Origin: CAYSLC01 sp964431545
Lineage (GTDB): Bacteria; Desulfobacterota; Desulfobacteria; Desulfobacterales; JAABSP01
Assembly (NCBI GenBank): GCA_964431545.1
Contig: CAYSLC010000113.1
Location: 1 to 17,823, forward strand
Length of the DNA stretch: 17,823 bases
Direction: 5' to 3'
A program made the translations under genes and the position numbers. The notes under the pieces are model-generated. The model was not told where the DNA came from and made no database searches. It saw nothing but the letters and a program-made list of their open reading frames with translations. Of the stretch, positions 5,865-13,713 are shown one piece after another (positions within the stretch are counted from its first letter, which is position 1; each line of letters opens with the position of its first letter).

Positions 5865-8747
5865 ATGAAAAATAGACCGGATATCAACGAATACATCGCC
5901 GCCCTCACCGCCTCCCCGCGCCTTGGCCACCTGGTGGTCCACCATGAGGTCCTGCCCGCCCGGAAATCCGAGGCGGCCGGGCCGCGGCGTCCCCTGCCGG
6001 AGCCCCTTTCCCGGGCCGCCGCGGCCCTGGGCGCCGCCCGACTCTACCGCCACCAGGCAGAGGCCATGGATCGGATCCGCGAGGGAATCCATGTGGTGAC
6101 CGCCACCCCCACGGCCAGCGGCAAGACGCTGATCTACAACCTTCCGGTGCTGGAGCGGGTCCTCGCCGATCCCTCGGCCCGGGCCCTCTACCTCTTTCCG
6201 CTGAAGGCCCTGGCCCAGGACCAGTTGGGCGCCTTCCGCCGCATGGCCGATCTTCTGGCCGATCCGTCATCCGGAGCCAGGCCGACCGCCGCCATCTACG
6301 ACGGGGATACCACGCCCCACCACCGGCGGAAGATCCGGTCCGCGCCCCCCAACGTGATCCTCACCAACCCGGAGATGCTCCACCTCTCGTTTCTCCCCTT
6401 TCACGAGAAGTGGGAGGCGTTCCTCTCCCGCCTGACCGTGGTGGTGGCCGACGAGGTCCACACCTACCGGGGCCTGCTCGGCTCCCACATGGCCCAGGTC
6501 TTCCGGCGGCTGCGCCGGATCTGCGCCCGGTACGACGCATCCCCCACCTTCGTCTTCAGCTCGGCCACGGTGGCGAACCCGGGGAGCCTCTGCGGACGGC
6601 TCACGGGGCTGCCGGCGGCGGTGGTGGCCGAGACCGGGGCCCCGAGCGGTCGGCGCCACATGGTCCTCATGGATTCGGTGGAGGGGCCGGCCCGGACGGC
6701 GATCCTCCTGTTGAAGGCGGCCCTCCACCGGGGGCTGCGGACCATCGTCTACACCCAGTCCCGGAAGATGGCGGAACTGATCGCCGTCTGGGCCGGGAGC
6801 CGGGCGGGACGCTTCAAGGACCGGATCAGCGCCTACCGGGCGGGGTTCCTGCCCGAGGAGCGGCGCCGGATCGAGGCCCGCCTGGCGGCCGGGGACCTTT
6901 TGGCGGTGATCTCCACCTCGGCCCTGGAGCTGGGCATCGACATCGGAGACCTCGATCTGTGCCTCCTGGTGGGGTATCCGGGGACCATCGTGGCGGCCCG
7001 GCAGCGGGCCGGACGGGTGGGGCGGGGGGGCCAGGACTCGGCCACGGTCCTCATCGCCGGAGAGGATGCCCTGGACCAGTACTTCATCCGGAACCCGACG
7101 AAATTGATCCAGGGAGCCCCGGAGGCGGCGGTGGTCAACCCCGAGAACCCCCACATCCTCGATCGGCACCTGGTCTGCGCGGCGGCGGAGTTTCCCCTGA
7201 CGGACGGCGAGCCGTACCTTCGGCCCGACGCCTTTCGGGAGGCCGCGGCCCGGCTGGAGGCGTCCGGGGACCTCCTCCGGAGCGCCGACGGGACGACCCT
7301 GTTTTCGCGGCGAAAGTCGGTCCATCGCCGGGTCAACCTCCGGGGGACCGGCGCCACCTACACCATCGTGGAGGCGGAGACCGGCCGGGCCATCGGGGAG
7401 ATCGACGATTACCGGGCCCACCGGGAAACCCATCCGGGGGCGGTCTACCTCCACCGGGGCCGATCGTTGGTGGTCCGCTCCCTCGATCCGGAGACCCGGT
7501 CGGCGGCGGTGGTCCCGGCGACGGTGGACTACTACACCCGGGTCCGGGGGTACAAGGAGACCGAGATCCTGACCGTTCTTCGGGGGCGGAACGTGGCCGG
7601 AACCCGGTTTTGCGCCGGGCGCCTCCGGATCACGGACCAGGTGACCGGGTACGAAACGGTCGAGATCCGGGGCGGCAGAAAACGGAACATCTTCCCCCTC
7701 GATCTGCCGGCCCAGTCGTACGAGACCGAAGGGATCTGGTTTACGATCCCTCCGGAGGTCCGGCGGGCCGCCGAGGAGGACCGGCGCCACTTCATGGGGG
7801 GGATCCACGCGGCGGAGCACGCCGCCATCGGCATCTTCCCGCTGCTGGTGATGACCGACCGGAACGATCTCGGCGGGATCTCGACCCCCTTCCATCCCCA
7901 GCTTTCCTCGGCGGCGATCTTCATCTTCGACGCCGTCCCCGGGGGGGCCGGCCTCACGGCCGAGGCCTTCGACCGGGCCGAGGAGCTGCTGGAAAAGACC
8001 CTGGATGTCATCCGAGACTGCCGCTGCGACCGGGGGTGTCCGGCCTGCGTCCACTCCCCCAAGTGCGGATCGGGAAACCGGCCCATCGACAAGGGGGCGG
8101 CCGGTTTCATTCTCCACCGGATCATCCGGGGGACGCCGGCGGAGCCTCCGGCCCCGGTGAACATCGAAGCGCCGGCGGAAGGGGACGAAACGGAGGCCGG
8201 CGGGCCCGGGGAGCCGGTCCGCTTCGGGGTCCTCGACATCGAAACCCAGCGGTCGGCCGAGGAGGTGGGCGGCTGGCATCGGGCGGACCTCATGCGGGTG
8301 AGCTGCGCGGTGCTCTACGATTCCGCGGCCGACGACTGCACGGCCTACACCGAGGAGCGAATCGACGCGCTCATCGATCACCTCCGACGCCTCGACCTGG
8401 TGGTGGGCTTCAACATCCTCCGGTTCGACTACCGGGTCCTCTCGGGGTACAGCGACTTCGACTTCGAGTCCCTGCCCACCCTCGACATCCTGAAGGAGGC
8501 ACGGGGATGGCTCGGCTACCGCCTTTCCCTCGACCACCTGGCCGGGGCCACACTGGGGGCGGCCAAGACCGCGGACGGACTCACGGCCCTCCGGTGGTGG
8601 AAGGAGGGCCGCCTTGCGGAGATCATCGACTACTGCCGGGCCGACGTGGAGATCACCCGGGATCTCTATCGGTTCGGCCGGGAGCACCGATACCTCCTGT
8701 TCCGGACCAAGGACGGTTCCATCGTCCGCCTGCCGGTGGGGTGGTGA
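5865..8747 (+). CDS. Helicase-exonuclease fusion: MrfA (YprA)-like DEAD/DEAH helicase plus MrfB (YprB)-like RNase H-fold nuclease
   Basis: A 960-residue protein with two enzymes. The helicase part has a Q-like YRHQ (61-64), Walker A TPTASGKT (81-88), DEVH (196-199), SSAT (232-235) and motif VI QRAGRVGRGG (380-389), followed by the MrfA/YprA-type C-terminal region ending in a cysteine cluster, CRCDRGCPACVHSPKCG (about 719-735), a likely metal site of the DUF1998-type domain. A linker (about 750-785) leads to a DEDD exonuclease domain: D791/E793 in LDIET, D855 in GFNILRFD and YCRAD with D927. In Bacillus subtilis the separate proteins MrfA and MrfB repair mitomycin C damage by a nucleotide-excision-independent route. 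Here both are in one chain, and the TPR part of MrfB seems absent. The gene stands alone with its own promoter, divergent from the nitroreductase operon. Start chosen as the first ATG. The repair role is inferred from the family. Confidence 0.9.
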   Translation: MKNRPDINEYIAALTASPRLGHLVVHHEVLPARKSEAAGPRRPLPEPLSRAAAALGAARLYRHQAEAMDRIREGIHVVTATPTASGKTLIYNLPVLERVLADPSARALYLFPLKALAQDQLGAFRRMADLLADPSSGARPTAAIYDGDTTPHHRRKIRSAPPNVILTNPEMLHLSFLPFHEKWEAFLSRLTVVVADEVHTYRGLLGSHMAQVFRRLRRICARYDASPTFVFSSATVANPGSLCGRLTGLPAAVVAETGAPSGRRHMVLMDSVEGPARTAILLLKAALHRGLRTIVYTQSRKMAELIAVWAGSRAGRFKDRISAYRAGFLPEERRRIEARLAAGDLLAVISTSALELGIDIGDLDLCLLVGYPGTIVAARQRAGRVGRGGQDSATVLIAGEDALDQYFIRNPTKLIQGAPEAAVVNPENPHILDRHLVCAAAEFPLTDGEPYLRPDAFREAAARLEASGDLLRSADGTTLFSRRKSVHRRVNLRGTGATYTIVEAETGRAIGEIDDYRAHRETHPGAVYLHRGRSLVVRSLDPETRSAAVVPATVDYYTRVRGYKETEILTVLRGRNVAGTRFCAGRLRITDQVTGYETVEIRGGRKRNIFPLDLPAQSYETEGIWFTIPPEVRRAAEEDRRHFMGGIHAAEHAAIGIFPLLVMTDRNDLGGISTPFHPQLSSAAIFIFDAVPGGAGLTAEAFDRAEELLEKTLDVIRDCRCDRGCPACVHSPKCGSGNRPIDKGAAGFILHRIIRGTPAEPPAPVNIEAPAEGDETEAGGPGEPVRFGVLDIETQRSAEEVGGWHRADLMRVSCAVLYDSAADDCTAYTEERIDALIDHLRRLDLVVGFNILRFDYRVLSGYSDFDFESLPTLDILKEARGWLGYRLSLDHLAGATLGAAKTADGLTALRWWKEGRLAEIIDYCRADVEITRDLYRFGREHRYLLFRTKDGSIVRLPVGW

Positions 8748-8789
8748 CCCCCGACCCCCATCGAACCCCGTCCCTTCCCGCTCCAAAAA

Positions 8790-8847
8790 GCCCCTGAAAT
8801 AAGATTTCCCTAATCGACTGGATACGTGTTACACCGGAATCAGGGGC
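8790..8847 (+). repeat. Eight-base inverted repeat in the MCP upstream region
   Basis: GCCCCTGA (8790-8797) and TCAGGGGC (8840-8847) are perfect complements 42 bases apart in the 154-base gap between the helicase and MCP genes. It could form a long-loop leader structure or be an operator pair, or occur by chance. No clear promoter was seen in the gap; a weak sigma28-like match is discussed under rejected items. Confidence 0.3.
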
Positions 8848-8901
8848 CGACACGGACCGTTCTCGGCAACGTCGATAACCTCGATCGAAGAAAGGAGCGC
8901 C

Positions 8902-10800
8902 ATGTTCAAGGCCATGAGCTTCAGCGTCAAGGTGATCGTCCTGTTTCTTCTTCTGGTGGTGGTCACGGCCGGGTTCGGCCTCCACTATACGACCCTGCTC
9001 GGGAACCAGGGCCGCCGGACTTCCGTCGAACTCGTCCCGCTGGTGGATGCCGTCATGGAGGTGAAGCTCCATGTCACCACCGGCCATCTCTGGCTGGAGG
9101 AGGTGCTGGCCGGGGACGCGGATCAGGAGATCGAACCGGTGTGGGACCTTTTCGGAACCGCCGCCTGGTACTGCAACGCGATCCTGGATGGGGGAAAAAA
9201 GGGCCGAGAAGCGTACATCGGGACCTCGGACCCGGAGCTGCGGGAGATGGCGACGGCGCTCAAGGCCGAGCTGGATGCCTTTGTCAAAAGCGCCAGGCGG
9301 CGGTACGATGCCCGTGCCGTCCTCTCCGCCACCGGCGGCGAGATGGATCAGGCCTCCGATGTCCACTACCGGCAGATCCAGACGATCCTCACCAAGGCCA
9401 GCCACGAAGGCTTTTCCGCCGGGGACGCCGCCGCCGTCTTCCACCTCGGCCGGGCCCGGTACCTGATCGCCAACGGCCATCTCTTCCTGGAGGAACTGTT
9501 GACCGGGGACACCGCCAACCGTTATCAGGACATCCTGGACAACTTCGAGGGGGCCGGGGCGGCGATTCTGGCGGCCGCCCCTTCCCTGGGCGATTGGCAG
9601 GCCGAGGAGGCGACGGCGCTGATGGACCGGTTCGTCGCCGTCAGCCGGGAGCGGTACCGAGAGATCGAGAAGTCCACGGCCGCGGGAAGCGAGGCGGACC
9701 GGACCTTCGATCTCCAGTTCCAGGCCTTCCTTCGACGGGCCGACCAGGTGGAGGACCGGATCAAGGAGACCCTCCAAAATGCCGTGGACCGGCTCAACCG
9801 CGGCGTGGACCAGGCCCGGTTCTGGATGGCGGCCGTCACCGGGGCGGGGTTCCTGCTGGCGGTGCTCCTGGGGGCGCACATCGGCCGGTCGGTCACCCGG
9901 CCGCTGAACCGAGCCATGGCACGGCTGGTGCAAGCCGCCCGGAGCATCGACGCCGCGTCCCAACAGGTCTCCGGCGCCAGCCAGTCCCTGGCCCAGGGAG
10001 CCTCGGAACAGGCGGCCGCCCTGGAGGAGACGGCCTCCTCCATGGAGGAGATGGCGTCGATGATCACCCGGAACGCCGGGCGAACCGACCGGGCCAACGA
10101 CCTGATGAAGGAGACGGAAGCGGTGGTGGGGGAGGCCGACGCGTCCCTGGTCGCCCTCAACCGGATGATGGCGGAGATCTCACAATCGAGCCGGGGGACC
10201 CGGGACATCGTGAAGACCATCGACGAGATCGCCTTCCAGACCAATCTCCTCGCCCTGAACGCCGCCATCGAGGCGGCCCGGGCCGGCGATGCGGGCGCCG
10301 GGTTCGCGGTGGTGGCGGAGGAGGTGAGGACCCTGGCCCTGCGATCGGCCCGGGAGTCGAGGACCAGCGCCGAGCGCATCACGGAGACGGTGGAGACGGT
10401 GACACGGGGGGCCGAACAATCGGAGCGGACCGAGAGCGCCTTCGCCCGGCTGACCGAGCATGCCGCCGGCGTCGCGGAAATCCTCGACAAGATCGCCGCG
10501 GCCTCCGCGGAACAGGCCAAGGGAGCCGAACAGATCAACCGGGCGGTGGCCGACATGGACGCCGTCACACAGCGCAATGCCGCGGACGCCCAGGAGACGG
10601 CCTCCGCCGCCCAGGAACTGTCGTCGCTGGCCGAGGGCCTGGGCGACCTGGTGACGGAACTGACCGCCATCATTGGAAGACGGAAAAACGCAAAGGGACG
10701 AGGGGGCCTACACCCGGAAGCTTTCCGCCGTTTCGGCGCAAATAGGGGTGAATCCTTTCCGCCGAGGCGCAACCCCGCCCCGCGGCTCGATTCTCCATGA
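8902..10800 (+). CDS. Methyl-accepting chemotaxis protein with an internally duplicated sensor domain
   Basis: A 632-residue transmembrane chemoreceptor. A signal-anchor helix (10-27) is followed by a periplasmic region (about 28-306), a second membrane helix (307-327) and a HAMP segment beginning SVTRPLNRAMARLV (330-343). A long cytoplasmic coiled coil comes next, with methylation-type EETASSMEEMA (375-385) and the highly conserved signalling tip DEIAFQTNLLALNAAIEAAR-AGDAGAGFAVVAEEVR (441-476) that contacts CheA/CheW. The sensor contains two related halves marked GHLWLEEVLAGD (61-72) and GHLFLEELLTGD (192-203); this helical domain is not one I can name. AAGGAG four bases before the ATG sets the start. 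The last 35 residues are rich in P, R and G with no CheR-binding pentapeptide. Expressed alone, with a hairpin across the stop codon; no chemotaxis genes are nearby. Ligand unknown. Confidence 0.93.
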   Translation: MFKAMSFSVKVIVLFLLLVVVTAGFGLHYTTLLGNQGRRTSVELVPLVDAVMEVKLHVTTGHLWLEEVLAGDADQEIEPVWDLFGTAAWYCNAILDGGKKGREAYIGTSDPELREMATALKAELDAFVKSARRRYDARAVLSATGGEMDQASDVHYRQIQTILTKASHEGFSAGDAAAVFHLGRARYLIANGHLFLEELLTGDTANRYQDILDNFEGAGAAILAAAPSLGDWQAEEATALMDRFVAVSRERYREIEKSTAAGSEADRTFDLQFQAFLRRADQVEDRIKETLQNAVDRLNRGVDQARFWMAAVTGAGFLLAVLLGAHIGRSVTRPLNRAMARLVQAARSIDAASQQVSGASQSLAQGASEQAAALEETASSMEEMASMITRNAGRTDRANDLMKETEAVVGEADASLVALNRMMAEISQSSRGTRDIVKTIDEIAFQTNLLALNAAIEAARAGDAGAGFAVVAEEVRTLALRSARESRTSAERITETVETVTRGAEQSERTESAFARLTEHAAGVAEILDKIAAASAEQAKGAEQINRAVADMDAVTQRNAADAQETASAAQELSSLAEGLGDLVTELTAIIGRRKNAKGRGGLHPEAFRRFGANRGESFPPRRNPAPRLDSP

Positions 10801-10808
10801 ATCGCCGC
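10782..10808 (+). terminator. Hairpin overlapping the MCP stop codon
   Basis: GCGGC (10782-10786) pairs with GCCGC (10804-10808) and GATTC (10789-10793) with GAATC (10799-10803), with a two-base bulge and a five-base loop. The TGA stop (10798-10800) lies at the edge of the loop. A short T run (TGTTTTCG, about ten bases on) follows. Plausible intrinsic terminator, though the T tract is displaced. Confidence 0.45.
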
Positions 10809-10823
10809 ATCATCTGTTTTCGC

Positions 10824-10852
10824 TTGTATTTATGTGCTTTTTACAATAAAAT
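10824..10852 (+). promoter_or_regulatory. Promoter of the Uma2-family gene
   Basis: TTGTAT (10824-10829) and TAAAAT (10847-10852) are 17 bases apart in an AT-rich patch; the -10 element is one base off consensus and the -35 keeps TTG. The predicted start near 10859 leaves about 40 bases of leader. Confidence 0.4.
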
Positions 10853-10899
10853 CGGTCAAATGACGCTTGCATCAAGCCGTCTGTAATGGAGAAAATGGC

Positions 10900-11481
10900 A
10901 TGTCTCGAACGGCCGAACGATATGACGATGTTTATGAGGCATTTTTACATCTTCCCGAAAATATCGTCGGAGAAATTTTGGGTGGAGAGTTGCACACCCA
11001 ACCCAGGCCGGCCCCGAAACACGCGCTGGCGGCTTCCTATTTGGGTGATGATTTGATCGGGCCCTATGGCAAAGGCCGTGGAGGCCCCGGCGGATGGTGG
11101 ATACTCGATGAACCCGAAATCCATCTGAATGGCGACATTTTGGTTCCCGATATGGCCGGCTGGAAAAAGGAACGGATGCCGAGACTGCCGGAGACGACAT
11201 TTTTCAGCCTTCCGCCGGATTGGGTGTGCGAAGTCTTGTCCCAACACACCGCGAGAAAAGACCGGATAAAAAAAATGCCGCTTTATGCAACACACGGTGT
11301 TCCATATATCTGGTTGATCGATCCGGTGCTCAAGACCCTGGAAACATATCGGCTCGGGGAACGGCATTGGGAACTGACCGGAACATTTGCGGAGAACGAT
11401 CATGTATCCGCCGAGCCTTTCGACGAAACGTCGATCGACTTGTCCTTTTTGTGGGAGGCGGATCAAACGGAAGGTGATTGA
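10900..11481 (+). CDS. Uma2 family (DUF820) PD-(D/E)XK nuclease-like protein
   Basis: A 193-residue protein with the Uma2 layout: GEILGGEL with Glu30, then P-x-P and His41, the central ILVPDMAGW with Asp84, SLPPDWVCEVLSQHTARKDR with Glu111 and Asp121, Lys125, and the closing YATHGVPYIWLIDP. These correspond to the restriction-endonuclease-like active site residues and the typical C-terminal strand. Biological roles of Uma2 proteins are largely unknown; they are often multicopy and associated with mobile or AT-rich regions. The ATG at 10900 is chosen because TGGAG lies eight bases upstream; an upstream TTG at 10867 lacks one. The gene and flanks are visibly more AT-rich than the neighbours, suggesting recent acquisition. 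It is isolated, with its own promoter and a terminator shared with the convergent operon. Confidence 0.88.
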   Translation: MSRTAERYDDVYEAFLHLPENIVGEILGGELHTQPRPAPKHALAASYLGDDLIGPYGKGRGGPGGWWILDEPEIHLNGDILVPDMAGWKKERMPRLPETTFFSLPPDWVCEVLSQHTARKDRIKKMPLYATHGVPYIWLIDPVLKTLETYRLGERHWELTGTFAENDHVSAEPFDETSIDLSFLWEADQTEGD

Positions 11482-11504
11482 ACAATATATAACCGGGGTA
11501 TTCG

Positions 11505-11532
11505 GGGGCGATCATGGTAGTCCGATCGCCCC
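11505..11532. terminator. Bidirectional terminator hairpin between convergent genes
   Basis: GGGGCGATC (11505-11513) and GATCGCCCC (11524-11532) form a perfect nine-base stem with a ten-base loop, located between the ends of the Uma2 gene (11481, plus) and the acyl-CoA ligase gene (11630, minus). AT-rich sequence flanks both sides (TATATCGCTTT after it on the plus strand, ATACCCCGGTTATATATTG on the minus). The perfect stem and position support use by both transcripts. Confidence 0.65.
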
Positions 11533-11629
11533 TATATCGCTTTGGAGCGCGATGACCGAATCGATGTCGATCTCGATCCGGCGATCGGTGGCCTCGGCAT
11601 GCCATTCGCACGGGGGCGGGGTAGGCAGG

Positions 11630-13207
11630 TCAGGAGACCCGGAAGCTCTCCGACGACCCGGCGTACTGTTTCCTGAGCTTCGGCTTTTCGATTTTGCCGG
11701 TGGGGTTTCTGGGGACCGGGCCGAAGAGGATCCGTCTCGGGCGCTTGTAGCGGGGCAGCCCGAGGCAGAACGCCTCCAGCTCCTCCTTGGTCAGCTCCTG
11801 GTTCGGCTTGACCTGGACCACGGCCGCGGCGATCTCCCCCAGGCGCTGGCTGGGCAGGCCGATCACCGCCACGTCCTGGACCTTGGGGTGGCCCTGGAGG
11901 AAGTCCTCGATCTCCACCGGAAAGATGTTCTCCCCGCCGGTGATGATCACGTCCTTCTTCCGGTCCACCAGCCAGAGGAACCCTTCGGCGTCCCGGCGGG
12001 CGATGTCGCCGGTCCGCAGCCACCCGTCCACCAGGGTCTCCGCCGTGGCCTTGGGGTTTTTGTAATATTCCTTCATCACCCCGTTGCCCTTGACCATCAG
12101 CTCCCCGGGCTCGCCGTTGGGGACGGGTTCCAGCCGGTCGTCCACGATCTTGACCTCCCAGTCGAACCCCGGCAGGCCGATGGCCCCCACCTTTTCGATG
12201 TTCCCCAAACCCAGGTGGACGCACCCCGGTCCGGTGCACTCGGTGAGCCCGTAGTTGGTGTCGTACTGGTGGTGGGGGAAGATCCGCTTCCACTCCCGGA
12301 CCAGGCTCCGGGGGACCGGCTGGGCCCCGATGTGCATCAGGCGCCACTGGTCGAGGTCGTAGCTCTCCAGCTTGACCTCGCCGCTCTCGACGGCCAGGAG
12401 GATGTCCATGGCCCAGGGGACCAGGAGCCAGACGATGGTGATCCGCTCCTCGGAGACCGCTTCGAGGATCCACCGGGGGCGGATCCCCTTGAGGATCACG
12501 GCCGGGGCCCCCACGATGAAGTTGCCGAACCAGTGCATCTTGGCTCCGGTGTGGTAGAGCGGCGGAATGCAGAGGAAGTTGTCGCCGTGGGTCTGGCCGT
12601 GGTGCTGGTTCTCGTAGATGCAGGCCGCCTCCAGGTTCCGGTGGGTCAGCAGGGTCGCCTTGGGATCTCCGGTGGTGCCCGAGGTGAAATAGAGGGCCGC
12701 GTCGTCGAGGATGGAGAGGTCCACGCCGGGATCGTCCGGCCCTCCCGAGGCGAGGAACTCCGCGTACCCCACCGCGTAAGCCGGGCGCTTCGTTTCGGGA
12801 CCTACGAAGACGTAGGTCTCGACATAGGGGTCGATGTCCGGCTTGATCTCGTCCACCCGGTCGACGAACTCCCCGCCGAAGACGAAGGCCTTGGCCTCGG
12901 CGATGGTCGCGCAATACCGGATGGACCGGGCCAGGAACCGGAAGTTGAGGGGGACGGCCAGGGCCCCGGCGCGCAGGATGCCGAAGTAGACGGGAAGCCA
13001 CTCGATGGCGTTCATCATCAAATGGACCACCCGGTCCCCCTTGGTCACACCCCGCCGCATCAGGGCGTGGGCGAACCGGTTGGCCTGTTCGTCGAACGCC
13101 CGCCAGGTGATCTCGACCCGCCGGTTCCGCTCGGGGGTCCGTTCCACCAGGGCCGTCTCCGAACCGTACCGGCGCCCGTTTCTGGCGAGGATCTCGGTGA
13201 TGATCAT
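11630..13207 (-). CDS. AMP-forming acyl-CoA synthetase/ligase
   Basis: A 525-residue member of the ANL adenylating superfamily, which activates a carboxylic acid with ATP and joins it to CoA. All core motifs are present: the P-loop FTSGTTGDPKATLLTH (174-189), YGLTE (319-323), GWLRTGDI (395-402), the hinge DRKKDVIITGGENIFPVEIE (415-434) and the C-terminal NPTGKIEK (501-508) with catalytic Lys505. Length is normal for medium/long-chain or aromatic acyl-CoA ligases; the acid cannot be deduced. No signal peptide. The ATG at 13207 follows an AAAGG site. The gene starts 25 bases after the ACT-domain gene on the same strand, so the two are probably co-transcribed. ACT proteins of this type are often beside CoA ligases of the phenylacetate type, suggesting amino-acid-derived acids as substrates; this is inference. 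Confidence 0.92.
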   Translation of the reverse strand: MIITEILARNGRRYGSETALVERTPERNRRVEITWRAFDEQANRFAHALMRRGVTKGDRVVHLMMNAIEWLPVYFGILRAGALAVPLNFRFLARSIRYCATIAEAKAFVFGGEFVDRVDEIKPDIDPYVETYVFVGPETKRPAYAVGYAEFLASGGPDDPGVDLSILDDAALYFTSGTTGDPKATLLTHRNLEAACIYENQHHGQTHGDNFLCIPPLYHTGAKMHWFGNFIVGAPAVILKGIRPRWILEAVSEERITIVWLLVPWAMDILLAVESGEVKLESYDLDQWRLMHIGAQPVPRSLVREWKRIFPHHQYDTNYGLTECTGPGCVHLGLGNIEKVGAIGLPGFDWEVKIVDDRLEPVPNGEPGELMVKGNGVMKEYYKNPKATAETLVDGWLRTGDIARRDAEGFLWLVDRKKDVIITGGENIFPVEIEDFLQGHPKVQDVAVIGLPSQRLGEIAAAVVQVKPNQELTKEELEAFCLGLPRYKRPRRILFGPVPRNPTGKIEKPKLRKQYAGSSESFRVS

Positions 13208-13232
13208 GGGGGCCTTTCGGTTGGGGATCGCT

Positions 13233-13667
13233 TCAGGTCAGATCGCAGAGTTGGTTCCGGGCCAGGCAGACCACATCGAGGTCCCGCAGCAGGACCTCGG
13301 CCCGGTCCATGGCATCGAACTTGAAGATCAGGATCGTCTTCTCGGTCCCCGGGGCGAAGAAGGTGTACATGTACTCGATGTTGACCCCGGCCCCGGTGAG
13401 CGCCTCCAGGATCCGGTGGATCCCCCGGGGATTGTCCGCCACCTGGGCCGCCACCACCTGGGTGACGCTGCTGGTGAGCCCCCGCTTCTTCAGCACCCCC
13501 CGGGCCTGTTCCGCATCGGGGACGATCAGCCGCATCACCCCATATTCCGCGGTGTCGGACAGGGCCAGGGTGACGATCCGGATGTCGGCTTCCGCGAGGA
13601 TGGCCGTCACCTCCGCCAGGCTTCCCGCCTTGTTTTCGAGGAAGACCGAAACCTGTTCGATGTTCAT
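13233..13667 (-). CDS. Tandem ACT-domain protein
   Basis: A 144-residue protein made of two ACT domains. The first begins MNIEQVSVFLENKAGSLAEV with the expected N-K-x-G-x-L turn, and the second begins about residue 68 with VVAAQVADNPRGIHRILEAL and ends in the strand pair YMYTFFAPGTEKTILIFKF. ACT domains bind amino acids, commonly at dimer interfaces. Stand-alone tandem versions with this N-terminus are common in anaerobes beside phenylacetate-CoA ligase or 2-oxoacid oxidoreductase genes. The ATG at 13667 matches the family start; a TTG at 13685 would add six residues. It lies between the J-like/DUF1566 gene (46 bases upstream) and the acyl-CoA ligase (25 bases downstream), so it may belong to either transcription unit. 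A likely role is amino-acid-responsive regulation of the neighbouring ligase, inferred. Confidence 0.88.
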   Translation of the reverse strand: MNIEQVSVFLENKAGSLAEVTAILAEADIRIVTLALSDTAEYGVMRLIVPDAEQARGVLKKRGLTSSVTQVVAAQVADNPRGIHRILEALTGAGVNIEYMYTFFAPGTEKTILIFKFDAMDRAEVLLRDLDVVCLARNQLCDLT

Positions 13668-13713
13668 GGGATGTGCACTTTCCAAGGTTTAGGGGGCCCC
13701 GCTCCCCGGCGAT

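Noticed and set aside
6267..8786. Long minus-strand open frame, and a plus-strand frame 6410-8797, over the helicase-nuclease
   Set aside because: Both translations are G, P and R rich and lack motifs, while the 5865-8747 frame has every helicase and nuclease motif in order.
8799..8824. Sigma28-like flagellar promoter before the MCP gene (TAAGATTT ... CTGGATAC)
   Set aside because: Six of eight -35 bases match but the -10 element matches only GATA and the spacer is ten rather than eleven bases.
11516..11632. Minus-strand frame after the ligase stop reading EWHAEATDRRIEIDIDSVIAL
   Set aside because: It looks protein-like over about 30 residues but has no start codon of its own, overlaps the ligase end upstream and terminates inside the bidirectional hairpin. 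It could be the remnant of a lost gene; too little evidence to annotate.
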